Shown: positions 1 to 6,295, numbered from the stretch's first letter. The stretch is DNA of 11,104 bases from CAZFIO01 sp964519585 (GCA_964519585.1 CAZFIO010000065.1:1-11104), one strand, 5' to 3'. Notes: generated from the sequence alone by a model not told the origin. Numbers and translations are program-made.

Positions 1-164
1 CTGACGATGATGGAAGCCGGAGACATCCTCTCGTCGGATTCGGTAATAATGGAAGCTGAAATAACCAAAAAAATTGCCGGCAGAACAGCGAAAACATGCA
101 CCAGTAAAATTGCAGTTAGCCGGCAGGGTGATTTTGAAATTTTCATAGAATTAAAAACCGACAT
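1..164 (-). CDS. Partial ORF with FlgC-like first ten residues; remainder unrecognised
   Basis: The ORF starts at an ATG at 164 behind a strong Shine-Dalgarno (AAGGGGTG, 5 nt spacing) and runs open for 54 codons off the left edge. Its first ten residues, MSVFNSMKIS, match the usual start of the proximal rod protein FlgC, and flgC is the expected gene after flgB, which lies upstream on the same strand. After that the match fails. Instead of the FlgC pattern (LTAERLRMDV..NIANANTTRT) there is KSPCRLTAILLVHVF followed by a strongly hydrophobic stretch resembling a signal anchor; only the LTA is shared. Possible explanations are a frame-damaged or recombined flgC, a different membrane protein, or sequence error near a contig end. 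GC content looks higher than in the rest of the window. A plus-strand frame (ending 183) is also open here. I am fairly sure of the start and unsure of the product. Confidence 0.4.
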   Translation of the reverse strand, partial: MSVFNSMKISKSPCRLTAILLVHVFAVLPAIFLVISASIITESDERMSPASIIV

Positions 165-181
165 ATCTACACCCCTTTTTT

Positions 182-236
182 AACAATTCTTAAACGGTAG
201 TTGAACAGTTGTTGAACTATGGTTAAACAATTGTTT
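182..236. repeat. Degenerate 11-nt tandem array, five units
   Basis: Five consecutive 11-nt units of the pattern AAC-N4-TTR (182-192, 193-203, 204-214, 215-225, 226-236). On the minus strand they read TTCAAC-type units that run directly into the Shine-Dalgarno of the ORF starting at 164. The csrA/CBS gap has the same layout. The family is also found at 695-760, 1870-2133, 4909-5015, 10143-10192 and 10614-10668. Confidence 0.75.
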
Positions 237-257
237 AATACTTATCCATAACTCCTT

Positions 258-281
258 CGCCAAAATATACATTCTTTGGCG
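258..281. other. 7-bp hairpin CGCCAAA/TTTGGCG
   Basis: CGCCAAA (258-264) and TTTGGCG (275-281) form a perfect 7-bp stem with a 10-nt loop. On the plus strand a T-rich stretch follows only after several bases, so it is a poor intrinsic terminator. It may be RNA structure in the flgB transcript. Confidence 0.4.
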
Positions 282-296
282 CTGAATATTTTTCGT

Positions 297-320
297 AGTG
301 GTGGACCCCTGTGTCCACTG
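297..320. repeat. GTGGAC...GTCCAC hairpin repeat, copy 1
   Basis: A 6-bp stem, GTGGAC (301-306) and GTCCAC (313-318), is preceded by GTAGTG. An inverted second copy with the same GTAGTGGTGGAC start lies at 6413-6437. This is a dispersed small palindromic repeat distinct from the GTCAT family. Confidence 0.6.
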
Positions 321-340
321 ACCCCAATACCCTTCCCTAG

Positions 341-680
341 TCATTCCGAGGAGTTCTTCCTCTCTGTCATTCCCAGGAGCATAGTCCTCCTGTCATTCCG
401 AGGAGTGTAACGACGAGGAATCTTAGACCTTGATTGCTAGCCCCAGATCCTTCACGGGTGATCCTTATACTGATATCTCAGGATGACAAACAATCATATG
501 TGATAGTCCCAGGATCACATTCCCTCTGTCATCCCGAGGATCACTTTTCCTCTGTCATTCCGAGGATCACTTTTCCTTTGTCATTCCGAGGAGCATAGCG
601 ACGAGGAATCTTAGACCCCAGAGCTAGGCCCCTGTCATCTCGACCCTAGTGGAGAGATCTCCTCTTTTAAGACCCCAAAG
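341..680. repeat. Mosaic of GTCAT-ended hairpin repeats between flgB and the FlgC-like ORF
   Basis: Packed copies of short hairpin elements sharing GTCAT at one end and ATCT at the other. Full GTCATTCCGAGGAG...GAGGAATCTT copies lie at 392-424 and 580-612, with truncated ones at 341, 366, 528 and 555. A 48-nt CCCAGATCC...GGATGACA element lies at 441-488, and a GTCATCTCGACC...GGAGAGATC element at 634-660. From 528 to 590 the truncated copies recur about every 26 bp. No protein is encoded; the open frame at 649-891 is a shadow of repeat and flgB sequence. The gap between flgB and the next gene (165-748) holds only these repeats, the 11-nt arrays and the two hairpins above. Confidence 0.8.
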
Positions 681-694
681 AATAACCCCAACAA

Positions 695-760
695 CAATCG
701 TTCCCCAATTGTTCAACTATGGTTCCCCTACTGCTAGACTATCGTTTCCTACCTGTTTAT
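695..760. repeat. Degenerate 11-nt array over the flgB stop codon
   Basis: Consecutive 11-nt units: CAATCGTTCCC (695-705), CAATTGTTCAA (706-716), CTATGGTTCCC (717-727), CTACTGCTAGA (728-738), CTATCGTTTCC (739-749), then a poor unit to 760. The flgB stop codon (plus-strand CTA at 749-751) lies at the array edge. Confidence 0.7.
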
Positions 761-1126
761 CACATAATTTAAAGACCCCAGCTTGGCATTCAATGAATGA
801 ATCAAGGTGTTGTAATAAATTTCATTGGCTGCCAATTCCGTCATTTCTACATCTATATCTACATTGTTTCCATTGTCCTTTAGGCTGGTAGAGCGACTTT
901 TATAAACCAAGGGCTTCACATCAGATATGTCCCTGATTCCTATATGATTGTCATGGGTCTTTTTAACCGCAACCCCATCTATGGCTCGTCCAAGAATTCT
1001 TTCAAACTCAACCCTGCTTACCTTATAATTCGGAGTATTTACATTTGCAATATTGCTGGAAATGGCCTTTTGTCTCAAGGAAGACATATCAAGGCCTCTC
1101 TTTATTAAATTGTAGGATATATCCAT
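749..1126 (-). CDS. flgB: FlgB, flagellar basal-body rod protein
   Basis: FlgB is one of the proximal rod subunits of the flagellar basal body and is exported by the flagellar type III apparatus. The 125-residue product has the usual family length. Its N-terminal rod signature SSLRQKAISSNIANVNTPNYK carries the NIANVNTPNY core, and the C-terminal helix (ELAANEIYYNTLIHSLNAKL) is typical. I chose the ATG at 1126 because GGTGAG lies just upstream and MDISYN is a family-like start; longer in-frame starts reach into the riboswitch leader. The gene is first in a unit that begins at the promoter and c-di-GMP-I riboswitch upstream. The usual next gene, flgC, does not follow closely: the next start is at 164, after about 580 bp of repeats. 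Confidence 0.95.
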   Translation of the reverse strand: MDISYNLIKRGLDMSSLRQKAISSNIANVNTPNYKVSRVEFERILGRAIDGVAVKKTHDNHIGIRDISDVKPLVYKSRSTSLKDNGNNVDIDVEMTELAANEIYYNTLIHSLNAKLGSLNYVINR

Positions 1127-1167
1127 GACACTCACCATCCTTAATTTAAGATTCCGTATATTAAAAA

Positions 1168-1263
1168 AAGACTTATTAGTACAACTGGCTATCTTTATTC
1201 TCAAAGACCCTACAGTTTTGCGTCCCTACTTCACAGTAGGTTTGCCATTTCTTACAAAGTCTT
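1168..1263 (-). promoter_or_regulatory. c-di-GMP-I (GEMM-I) riboswitch in the flgB leader
   Basis: The minus strand reads GGCAAACC, a P2 hairpin CCUACU-GUGA-AGUAGG with a GNRA loop, then GGGACGCAAA and a P3 helix closed by AACUG/CAGUU. P3 holds an inner stem UCUUU/AAAGA. These are the conserved elements of the GEMM-I aptamer, which binds cyclic di-GMP. An outer helix, AAGACUU (1257-1263) with AAGUCUU (1168-1174), closes the aptamer and is directly followed by a run of seven U (1169-1163). Thus the closed, presumably ligand-bound form could itself act as a terminator-like stem, which would be an OFF switch. In C. difficile the same riboswitch class sits upstream of the flgB operon and lowers motility gene expression at high c-di-GMP. 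Ligand and direction are inferred here. Confidence 0.93.
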
Positions 1264-1275
1264 GCATTAATTTTC

Positions 1276-1304
1276 ATATTAACATAAGTTTTGACAATTA
1301 TCAA
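1276..1304 (-). promoter_or_regulatory. SigA-type promoter of the flgB unit
   Basis: On the minus strand, TTGATA (1299-1304), a 17-nt spacer, and TAATAT (1276-1281). Transcription would start around 1267-1269, a few bases before the first pairing strand of the riboswitch, so the aptamer begins essentially at +1. Confidence 0.75.
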
Positions 1305-1321
1305 CAAAAATATCAAAAAGA

Positions 1322-1337
1322 CGTTAGTAAACTAACG
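1322..1337. promoter_or_regulatory. Perfect palindrome upstream of the flgB promoter, possible operator
   Basis: CGTTAG-TAAA-CTAACG is a perfect 6-bp inverted repeat located about 17 bp upstream of the -35 hexamer. Its size and place suit binding by a dimeric regulator (MarR/TetR-like sites look similar), but no regulator is identified. Confidence 0.4.
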
Positions 1338-1468
1338 CCATATGTATGTAATGGAGTATTATCATTGATTTTATATTAAAATTGGAGGTTTGGCATTCCA
1401 CTTATCTCCATTATAAATATTATAAATGTTTGAAATCAATATCATTATAGGCTGATCCCAATTCCAAG

Positions 1469-1863
1469 CCCCAGATCCTTGGCTTGCTCTGGATGACAAA
1501 CAATCATATGGGTTATTCCAAGGAGCCTATTCCCTTTGTCATTCCTAGGAGCACATTTCCCTCTGTCATTCCTAGGAGCACATTTCCCTCTGTCATTCCG
1601 AGGAGTGTAGCGACGAGGAATCTTTGACCTCAGTTACTAGCCCCAGATCCTTCGCTTCGCTCTGGATGACAAACAATCATATGTATCATTCCAAGAGCTT
1701 ATTCTCTCTGTCATTCCGAGGAGTGTAACGACGAGGAATCTTAGACCCCAAAGTCACGCCCCGGTCATCTCGACCCTAGTGGAGAGATCCCCGTTTCTAT
1801 GACCACAAAGTACAGCCCCAGATCCTTCACGGGTGATCCTTATACTGATATCTCAGGATGACA
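1469..1863. repeat. Second mosaic of GTCAT-ended hairpin repeats
   Basis: This block fills most of the gene-free stretch between the flgB promoter and the fliT-like gene. It contains CCCAGATCC...GGATGAC elements (1469-1497, 1641-1670), GTCATTCC...GGAATCTT elements (1592-1624, 1710-1742), a GTCATCTCGACC...GGAGAGATC element (1764-1789) and a 48-nt element (1816-1863) identical to 441-488. Partial copies at 1538, 1565 and 1592 recur every 27 bp. The order of modules repeats that of 392-660 in part, so blocks may have been copied as units. No protein coding is evident. The remaining part, 1339-1468, is AT-rich with nothing recognisable. Confidence 0.8.
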
Positions 1864-1869
1864 AGATCA

Positions 1870-2133
1870 ATCGCTTGTCTATTGCTTGTCTATTGCTTGT
1901 CTATTGCTTGACTATTGCTTGACTATCGCTTGTCTATTGCTTGTCTATTGCTTGTCTATTGCTTGTCTATCGCTTGTCTATTGCTTGTCTATTGCTTGTC
2001 TATTGCTTGACTATTGCTTGACTATCGCTTGTCTATTGCTTGTCTATTGCTTGTCTATTGCTTGTCTATCGCTTGTCTATTGCTTGTCTATTGCTTGTCT
2101 ATTGCTTGTCTATTGCTTGTCTATTGCTTGTCT
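1870..2133. repeat. 24-unit perfect 11-nt tandem array (ATYGCTTGWCT)
   Basis: Twenty-four uninterrupted 11-nt units of only three types: ATCGCTTGTCT (c), ATTGCTTGTCT (t) and ATTGCTTGACT (a). Their order is c t t a a c t t t, then the same nine units again, then c t t t t t. Units 1-9 (1870-1968) and 10-18 (1969-2067) are an exact 99-bp tandem duplication. The array runs to within a few bases of the stop codon of the fliT-like gene (2138-2140). Because 11 is not a multiple of 3, a 33-nt coding period appears in open frames; these are artefacts. Confidence 0.97.
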
Positions 2134-2137
2134 ATCG

Positions 2138-2509
2138 TTATAAATCCTTATCTATAAATATAGACTCTATCTCCCTATTTATATAGGAGCCTATAATCTC
2201 ATCCTTCTTATTTATCTCCTTCATCTTGTCCAAGACTTGTTGTCTATTTTGCCTTAAGGACTCTAAAAGTTCCATGTGTTTTTCCATGATTTCGCTTAAC
2301 TTTCCTACATATTCTTCAGAATATATGGAGGGGTGGGAGAACTTTTTTAGGCTCTCATCTAAAGATTCTAATCTTTCAAAATATGGTCCATTGGTCTCAG
2401 AAACTTCCAGGGCTTGATCCATACTCCCATCCCAGTTATTTAGACTTTCCTCTATATAATTTAAAGACTTGTCCCTTTCATCCAATAAGTCCCTTAGATT
2501 TGCATCCAT
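2138..2509 (-). CDS. FliT/FlgN-like flagellar accessory protein
   Basis: A 123-residue, charged, probably all-helical protein rich in Glu, Lys, Leu and Asp, with no membrane segment or catalytic motif. It follows fliS, overlapping it by 16 nt, in the place where fliT lies in Bacillus and many clostridia. FliT-type proteins are export chaperones for the cap protein FliD, and fliD is two genes upstream. The sequence itself has no motif that I can call diagnostic, so the name rests on position, size and helical character. The start ATG at 2509 is preceded by GAGGGAG. The stop codon lies at the edge of the 24-unit 11-nt array. FlgN-type chaperone or an uncharacterised accessory protein remain alternatives. 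Confidence 0.6.
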   Translation of the reverse strand: MDANLRDLLDERDKSLNYIEESLNNWDGSMDQALEVSETNGPYFERLESLDESLKKFSHPSIYSEEYVGKLSEIMEKHMELLESLRQNRQQVLDKMKEINKKDEIIGSYINREIESIFIDKDL

Positions 2510-2856
2510 GTCTCCCTCAACTCTTCCATATATCTTTCTATTTCTGATAATTTATCTATATCCTTGTCTATATTAGCCCTGATAAGTCCCTTGTACATAT
2601 AGTCATAAAGGGCATATAGGTCCCTAGCTATATCTCCACCTAGGTCAAAGTTCAGTGTATTCATAAACTCAGAAATGATGTTTTGTGCCTTGATTAGATA
2701 GGTGTTGGTCCTCTCTATATCCTTTTCTTCCATGGATAACTTTGCAAGTTTGATATTTTTAATTCCAGCATCATAAAGCATGATTATAAGTTTTTTCTGA
2801 GGTGCTGTGGTAACCCTGTTGTTTTCATATGCTTGTCTGGCATAGGCTTGATTCAT
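2494..2856 (-). CDS. fliS: FliS, flagellin export chaperone
   Basis: FliS is the cytoplasmic chaperone that binds the C-terminal end of flagellin, keeps it from polymerising and delivers it to the export gate. The 120-residue product has the family length and its typical N-terminus: Y5, a short loop, then RVTTAPQKKLIIMLYDAGI (roughly residues 14-32). The later helices include the LNFDLGGDIARDLYALYDYM segment typical of FliS. A strong AAGGAGG overlaps the end of fliD 8 nt before the ATG. It is co-transcribed with fliD upstream and the fliT-like gene downstream (overlapping). Its client Hag is encoded about 2 kb upstream in the window. Confidence 0.96.
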   Translation of the reverse strand: MNQAYARQAYENNRVTTAPQKKLIIMLYDAGIKNIKLAKLSMEEKDIERTNTYLIKAQNIISEFMNTLNFDLGGDIARDLYALYDYMYKGLIRANIDKDIDKLSEIERYMEELRETWMQI

Positions 2857-2871
2857 GTGATTTGCCTCCTT

Positions 2872-4362
2872 CTATCGTCGTACATTGTTCATTGCATCTA
2901 CTTGGCCCTGTAGCCATCCCATCTGACTTTCAGCCTTCATCATGGCCACATCTAGTGCTGAAAACACCTTGATATAGTGGGCTTCCTTCTTCTCCATACG
3001 GGCATTGAATCTTTCTATTTGCTTGTTTATATCCTTTATGGTTTTGTCATAAGATTCCATGGTGGATTTAATTATTCCCAGCCTGCCATGCTCATCTTTT
3101 TTAGTAGATATATATCCATCTATCTCAGAATTAAGTTTTGCAACATAACCATTTTCTATAGTTTTTTCGCTGGCATCCTTTTCCCCGGTGCCCATAAAGA
3201 AAGTTATAACTGCATTTGGATTTTCCTTCATCATTTTTGTAAATTGGGCGGAGTCAAAATGTAGTTCTCCTGACCTATCCTTAGTTGCTACACCCAGTTG
3301 AGAAATGTCATTAATAGCATCCTTATCCCTAGTTATGGTATTAGTTACTAGAGTCCTAAGTCTGGATTGGAGTCTTACTACAGCTGATTCTCCTGCCAGT
3401 TTACCCCTGGAACCTGGAGTTTCTGGATCCCCTGCTTCTGTCAAGCCTTCTAAAAACAGCATATTAGAGTTATACTGGTCTACAAATTCTTTTACGGCCT
3501 TACTGGCCTTCTCTATATCATCATTTACTATTATAGTTTCATAGTCCCTAGGATTGTCTTTATCATGGGCCCTATGAAGGCTTAAGGTCATACCCTCTAT
3601 GACATTGGAGACAGTGTTTGACTTGCTGTTTACATCTACACCATTAATATTGAACTCAGCATCTTCACCTGCTTCATTCTTCCTAGCTGCTTGGTTTAGG
3701 CCTAGCTTGGTAAGGGTTAGCTTGTTGTCCCCTGTAAGTTTTATCTCCCTTTTGCCAGTCTCTTCATTAGTCAATACAATCTTTCCATCTATAGCAGTTG
3801 CATTTATCTTTACTAGTTCTTTCTTTTCACCTGCTGGTAGGTCCTTGTTGTCCTCTACAATCTTCTTGTTTGCTTCTTCTATAGCCTTGTTGATTCCCTT
3901 GACCACATCATTGGCATTTTTCATATCTTCATTTATATCTATTTTAACTATATTTCCCCTATCATCATGAATATTGAAATAGCCTTCTAGGGCTAATTCT
4001 CCATCTTCAAAGCTAGTCTCTGGTATGCCTCCACCTATGATTCTTGAACTGGTGGCTAACTGGTTCACCTTAATGTCATATCTACCTGTAGGTGCAGCAG
4101 AGCCTACACTTACCCCTACCATCTTGTCGTTACTTGATGTAGCTGCTTTAGACGTGAAGGTTGATGCTTTTTCCAGTGTTTTTAGTTTTTCAAAAAGACT
4201 ATTTAGCCTAGTGTTTATGTCCTTCCAGGCATTTTGCTTGTCTGTGATAGAAGTTTTTTTATTGGCTAAACCTACCAAGGGCATTTTGTGTGCTTCCATA
4301 AGTTTATCAATCATAGCCTGGTCTATACCTGAATATGATCCTATAATATTGAATCCTGACAT
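2872..4362 (-). CDS. fliD: FliD, flagellar filament cap protein
   Basis: FliD forms the cap at the filament tip and helps flagellin subunits insert. The 496-residue product has an N-terminal FliD_N region (SYSGIDQAMIDKLMEAHKMP near residues 9-28, and RYDIKVNQLATSSRI) and a C-terminal FliD_C region. The latter includes EFNINGVDVNSKSNTVSNVI, VKEFVDQYNSNMLFL, LGVATKDRSGELHFD and a terminal coiled-coil stretch ending MGWLQGQVDAMN. I start it at the ATG at 4362 because GAGAGGGG lies 5 nt upstream; the ATG 15 nt earlier would overlap that site. flaG ends one base before this start, and fliS follows with only 15 nt between, so the genes are tightly coupled. Confidence 0.96.
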   Translation of the reverse strand: MSGFNIIGSYSGIDQAMIDKLMEAHKMPLVGLANKKTSITDKQNAWKDINTRLNSLFEKLKTLEKASTFTSKAATSSNDKMVGVSVGSAAPTGRYDIKVNQLATSSRIIGGGIPETSFEDGELALEGYFNIHDDRGNIVKIDINEDMKNANDVVKGINKAIEEANKKIVEDNKDLPAGEKKELVKINATAIDGKIVLTNEETGKREIKLTGDNKLTLTKLGLNQAARKNEAGEDAEFNINGVDVNSKSNTVSNVIEGMTLSLHRAHDKDNPRDYETIIVNDDIEKASKAVKEFVDQYNSNMLFLEGLTEAGDPETPGSRGKLAGESAVVRLQSRLRTLVTNTITRDKDAINDISQLGVATKDRSGELHFDSAQFTKMMKENPNAVITFFMGTGEKDASEKTIENGYVAKLNSEIDGYISTKKDEHGRLGIIKSTMESYDKTIKDINKQIERFNARMEKKEAHYIKVFSALDVAMMKAESQMGWLQGQVDAMNNVRR

Positions 4363-4363
4363 A

Positions 4364-4735
4364 TTATCCCCTCTCATCCACTAGTATACCGACTAGGTCC
4401 CATATACTAGCAACTAAGTCCAATATCTTCTCTGGTGGTATTTCTTTTAGTACTTCCTTGGTGTCCTTGTCTATAAGCTTTACCATAATACGGCCAGTTC
4501 TTTCGTGAAGTTTGAACTCAAACCTACTGTTGTCCTTGAATATCATATCATTGACTTCAGCTATGGCAGCACTTAATTCTTCCTGATCAAAGTTAAAATC
4601 CCTACTTTCTCTTGGAGTACTTCCATCATCTACTGGTACTGGAACCCTTTCCCTGAAGCTAGAATCTAGTGTCCTTTCGGCAGTGCTTGGCACAGTCTTA
4701 TGGGTTTCAGTTACAGGTCTAGTAACATATATCAT
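4364..4735 (-). CDS. flaG: FlaG family protein
   Basis: FlaG proteins are small cytoplasmic proteins usually encoded between flagellin and fliD and reported in some bacteria to influence filament length; their mechanism is unclear. The 123-residue product has a non-conserved N-terminal half (rich in Thr, Ser, Arg, Asp) and the conserved C-terminal FlaG domain: SRFEFKLHERTGRIMVKLID, then TKEVLKEIPPEKILDLVASI and a hydrophobic end. I chose ATG 4735, with AGGGGTG 6 nt upstream; a GTG three codons earlier overlaps that site. It is first in the flaG-fliD-fliS-fliT-like operon, and a terminator-like hairpin sits just upstream of its Shine-Dalgarno. Confidence 0.93.
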   Translation of the reverse strand: MIYVTRPVTETHKTVPSTAERTLDSSFRERVPVPVDDGSTPRESRDFNFDQEELSAAIAEVNDMIFKDNSRFEFKLHERTGRIMVKLIDKDTKEVLKEIPPEKILDLVASIWDLVGILVDERG

Positions 4736-4755
4736 CACTCTCACCCCTAAGTTTT

Positions 4756-4784
4756 AAAGAAAGCCAGCAGAATCTTCCGCCGGC
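4756..4784 (-). terminator. Intrinsic terminator between hag and flaG
   Basis: The minus strand reads GCCGGCGGAA-GA-TTCTGCTGGC, a stem of about 9-10 bp with two G-U pairs, then TTTCTTT. It lies about 220 nt after the hag stop and 20 nt before flaG, so it would end most hag transcripts and make flaG-fliD dependent on read-through or a separate start. I see no clear SigA or SigD promoter between it and flaG. Confidence 0.6.
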
Positions 4785-4873
4785 CACCATTTTTTGTTTG
4801 TATATTATTTAATATTTGTTTGTCTTACCTAGTGGTCCATGTCTATTTTGATTAACCCAAGAGCTAGGACCCA

Positions 4874-4899
4874 GTCATCTCGAACCTGTCGAGAGATCT
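4874..4899. repeat. GTCATCTCGA...TCGAGAGATCT hairpin repeat downstream of hag
   Basis: A copy of the ATCTC/GAGAT-stem subtype of the GTCAT family, with CTCGA (4879-4883) pairing with TCGAG (4889-4893). It borders the degenerate 11-nt array that follows hag, just as the 634-660 copy borders the array after flgB. Confidence 0.65.
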
Positions 4900-4908
4900 A
4901 CTCTTTTA

Positions 4909-5015
4909 CAATCGTTTAACAATTTTTTAACTACTGTTCAACCATCGTTCAATGTCTTTACTATCGCTAGACTACCGCTTGTCTATTGCTTGACTATTGC
5001 TTGACTATTGTAAAA
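4909..5015. repeat. Degenerate 11-nt array starting inside the hag stop codon
   Basis: Units in the CTA-N-YG-N5 phase: 5005-5015, 4994-5004, 4983-4993, 4972-4982 and 4961-4971, then an 8-nt short unit, then 4942-4952, 4931-4941, 4920-4930 and 4909-4919. Units nearest hag match the CTATTGCTTGA consensus; they decay with distance. The hag stop codon (plus-strand CTA, 5005-5007) is the first three bases of a unit. Confidence 0.75.
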
Positions 5016-6150
5016 GCTGTAGTACTGACATTGGCATTTGGTTAGCTTGGGCTAGCATGGCTGTTGCTGCCTGGCTTAGGATGTTGTTCTTAGTGAAGGC
5101 CATCATTTCTTCTGCCATGTCTACGTCTCTGATTCTTGATTCTGCTTCTGATAGGTTCTCAGCTGTTGCTGTCAAGTTATTGATTGTATGCTCTAGTCTG
5201 TTTTGAGTAGCACCCAGCTTGGATCTTTCTTGTGAAACTTTCTTAATCGCTTCGTCTATGATTGTGATTGATCTGTCAGCAGCTTCTTGAGTAGTTAGGT
5301 TGATACCAGTAGCAGCTTCTCCTGTTGCTGGGTCTGATGGAACTTCTGGATTGTCAAATTCCTCTGTACTATCTATTGGTATAAGAACACCATTATCATT
5401 TCCATCGTCTTTAACATTATCGATACCATAAAATTTACCATCTACTTTTACTGCTACTACATTGTCGTCCTCGTCTTTGTATACAGTTTGACCAGTATAG
5501 TTCTGTCCACCTACTTCTACAGTTTGATTCTCAATTGCCGTATATTGATATTGGGCTTCCTCTGTTCCTCCACCTTCTACTTTAATATCTTTAACATCGC
5601 TTGCTTCAGTCTTATTAACTCCTAGGGCCTCTGCTCTCATGTTTTCTATGTTTAGTATTAGGTTTTGCCCTTGATTTGCACCTATGTGGAAGGTTAGTTT
5701 TTTCCCTTCTACACCATCTTCAACTTCTTTAAAGCTTCCATCCAATAGAGCCATACCGTTAAACTCAGTGTCTTTGGCTATTCTGTCCATTTCTTCCTCT
5801 AGCCTATCCATTTCTTTTTGGATTTCTGCCCTGTCCTCTTCAGTGTTTGTATCTGTTGAGGCTTGTACTGCCAGCTCTCTCATCCTATTTAAGATAGAGT
5901 GAGTTTCTGTCAAAGCACCCTCTGCCGTTTGGATAAGGGAGATACCGTCTTGGGCATTTCTTATAGATTGTTTAAGCCCTCCTACTTGGCCTCTCATTTT
6001 TTCAGAGATAGACAGTCCTGCTGCGTCGTCCCCTGCCTTGTTGATCCTTAAGCCTGATGATAGTTTTGCTAGAGATCCACTCTTTTGAGCGTTTGCTGCT
6101 GTAAGTCTTGAATAAGTGTTCATTGCTGATATGTTTTGCTTAATCCTCAT
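5005..6150 (-). CDS. hag: Flagellin
   Basis: The filament subunit, exported through the flagellar channel and assembled under the FliD cap. The 381-residue product has the conserved N-terminal D0/D1 region (MRIKQNISAMNTYSRL; KLSSGLRINKAGDDAAGLSI; GISLIQTAEGALTE) and C-terminal D1/D0 region (LGATQNRLEHTINNL; SRIRDVDMAEEMM; ILSQAATAMLAQANQ; ending SVLQLLQ). The middle, about residues 175-285, is short, acidic and variable, as expected for the exposed domain. ATG 6150 follows AAGGAGG by 7 nt. Transcription probably comes from the SigD promoter at 6339-6365, through a leader of about 180 nt with a putative CsrA hairpin, and ends at 4756-4784. FliS and FlaG are encoded downstream, CsrA and FliW upstream. 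Confidence 0.98.
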   Translation of the reverse strand: MRIKQNISAMNTYSRLTAANAQKSGSLAKLSSGLRINKAGDDAAGLSISEKMRGQVGGLKQSIRNAQDGISLIQTAEGALTETHSILNRMRELAVQASTDTNTEEDRAEIQKEMDRLEEEMDRIAKDTEFNGMALLDGSFKEVEDGVEGKKLTFHIGANQGQNLILNIENMRAEALGVNKTEASDVKDIKVEGGGTEEAQYQYTAIENQTVEVGGQNYTGQTVYKDEDDNVVAVKVDGKFYGIDNVKDDGNDNGVLIPIDSTEEFDNPEVPSDPATGEAATGINLTTQEAADRSITIIDEAIKKVSQERSKLGATQNRLEHTINNLTATAENLSEAESRIRDVDMAEEMMAFTKNNILSQAATAMLAQANQMPMSVLQLLQ

Positions 6151-6154
6151 TCTT

Positions 6155-6190
6155 CTTCCTCCTTGAATTTTTGATTTGGCATCCTTGCCA
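6155..6190 (-). promoter_or_regulatory. Putative dual CsrA-binding site in the hag leader
   Basis: The minus-strand RNA forms a perfect hairpin, UGGCA-AGGA-UGCCA (6177-6190), placing the GGA in the loop within CAAGGAUG, which fits the CsrA consensus core ACARGGAUG. A second site, CAAGGAGGAAG (6155-6165), covers the Shine-Dalgarno. In Bacillus subtilis CsrA represses hag translation through two such sites, one upstream and one over the Shine-Dalgarno, and FliW relieves this. csrA and fliW are encoded in this window. Binding is inferred. Confidence 0.75.
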
Positions 6191-6204
6191 GTTTTTGTTT
6201 TTTT

Positions 6205-6295
6205 GTCATTCCGAGTCTAGCCTAAAGGCTTTATCTTACGAGGAATCTTAAGCCTAAGTTGCTAGCCCCAGATCCTTCGCTTCGCTCTGGATGAC
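6205..6295. repeat. Two GTCAT-family hairpin repeats inside the hag leader
   Basis: 6205-6249 is a GTCATTCCGAG...CGAGGAATCTT element whose centre is replaced by a segment with its own AGCCT/AGGCT hairpin. 6267-6295 is a CCCAGATCC...GGATGAC element. Both lie between the predicted SigD start and the CsrA hairpin, so they should be transcribed as part of the hag leader. Confidence 0.75.

Noticed and set aside
1..183. Plus-strand frame open from the window edge to TAA at 183
   Set aside because: Its codons look plausible, but the opposite strand has a strong Shine-Dalgarno and a FlgC-like start in the expected place after flgB. It remains the main alternative at the left edge.
649..891. An 80-codon plus-strand frame over the flgB end
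   Set aside because: It overlaps the flgB 3-prime end antisense and repeat DNA; no ribosome binding site or family similarity.
1276..1340. Invertible flagellar promoter switch as in C. difficile
   Set aside because: I looked for inverted repeats flanking the flgB promoter segment and found only the small palindrome at 1322-1337, with no matching pair on the other side.
1870..2133. CRISPR array
   Set aside because: Units are 11 nt with no spacers between them; it is a simple tandem repeat.
1886..2143. An 85-codon plus-strand open frame rich in Leu, Ala, Cys and Tyr
   Set aside because: It is a translation of the 11-nt tandem array, with an 11-residue period forced by 33 nt; no Shine-Dalgarno and no independent coding evidence.
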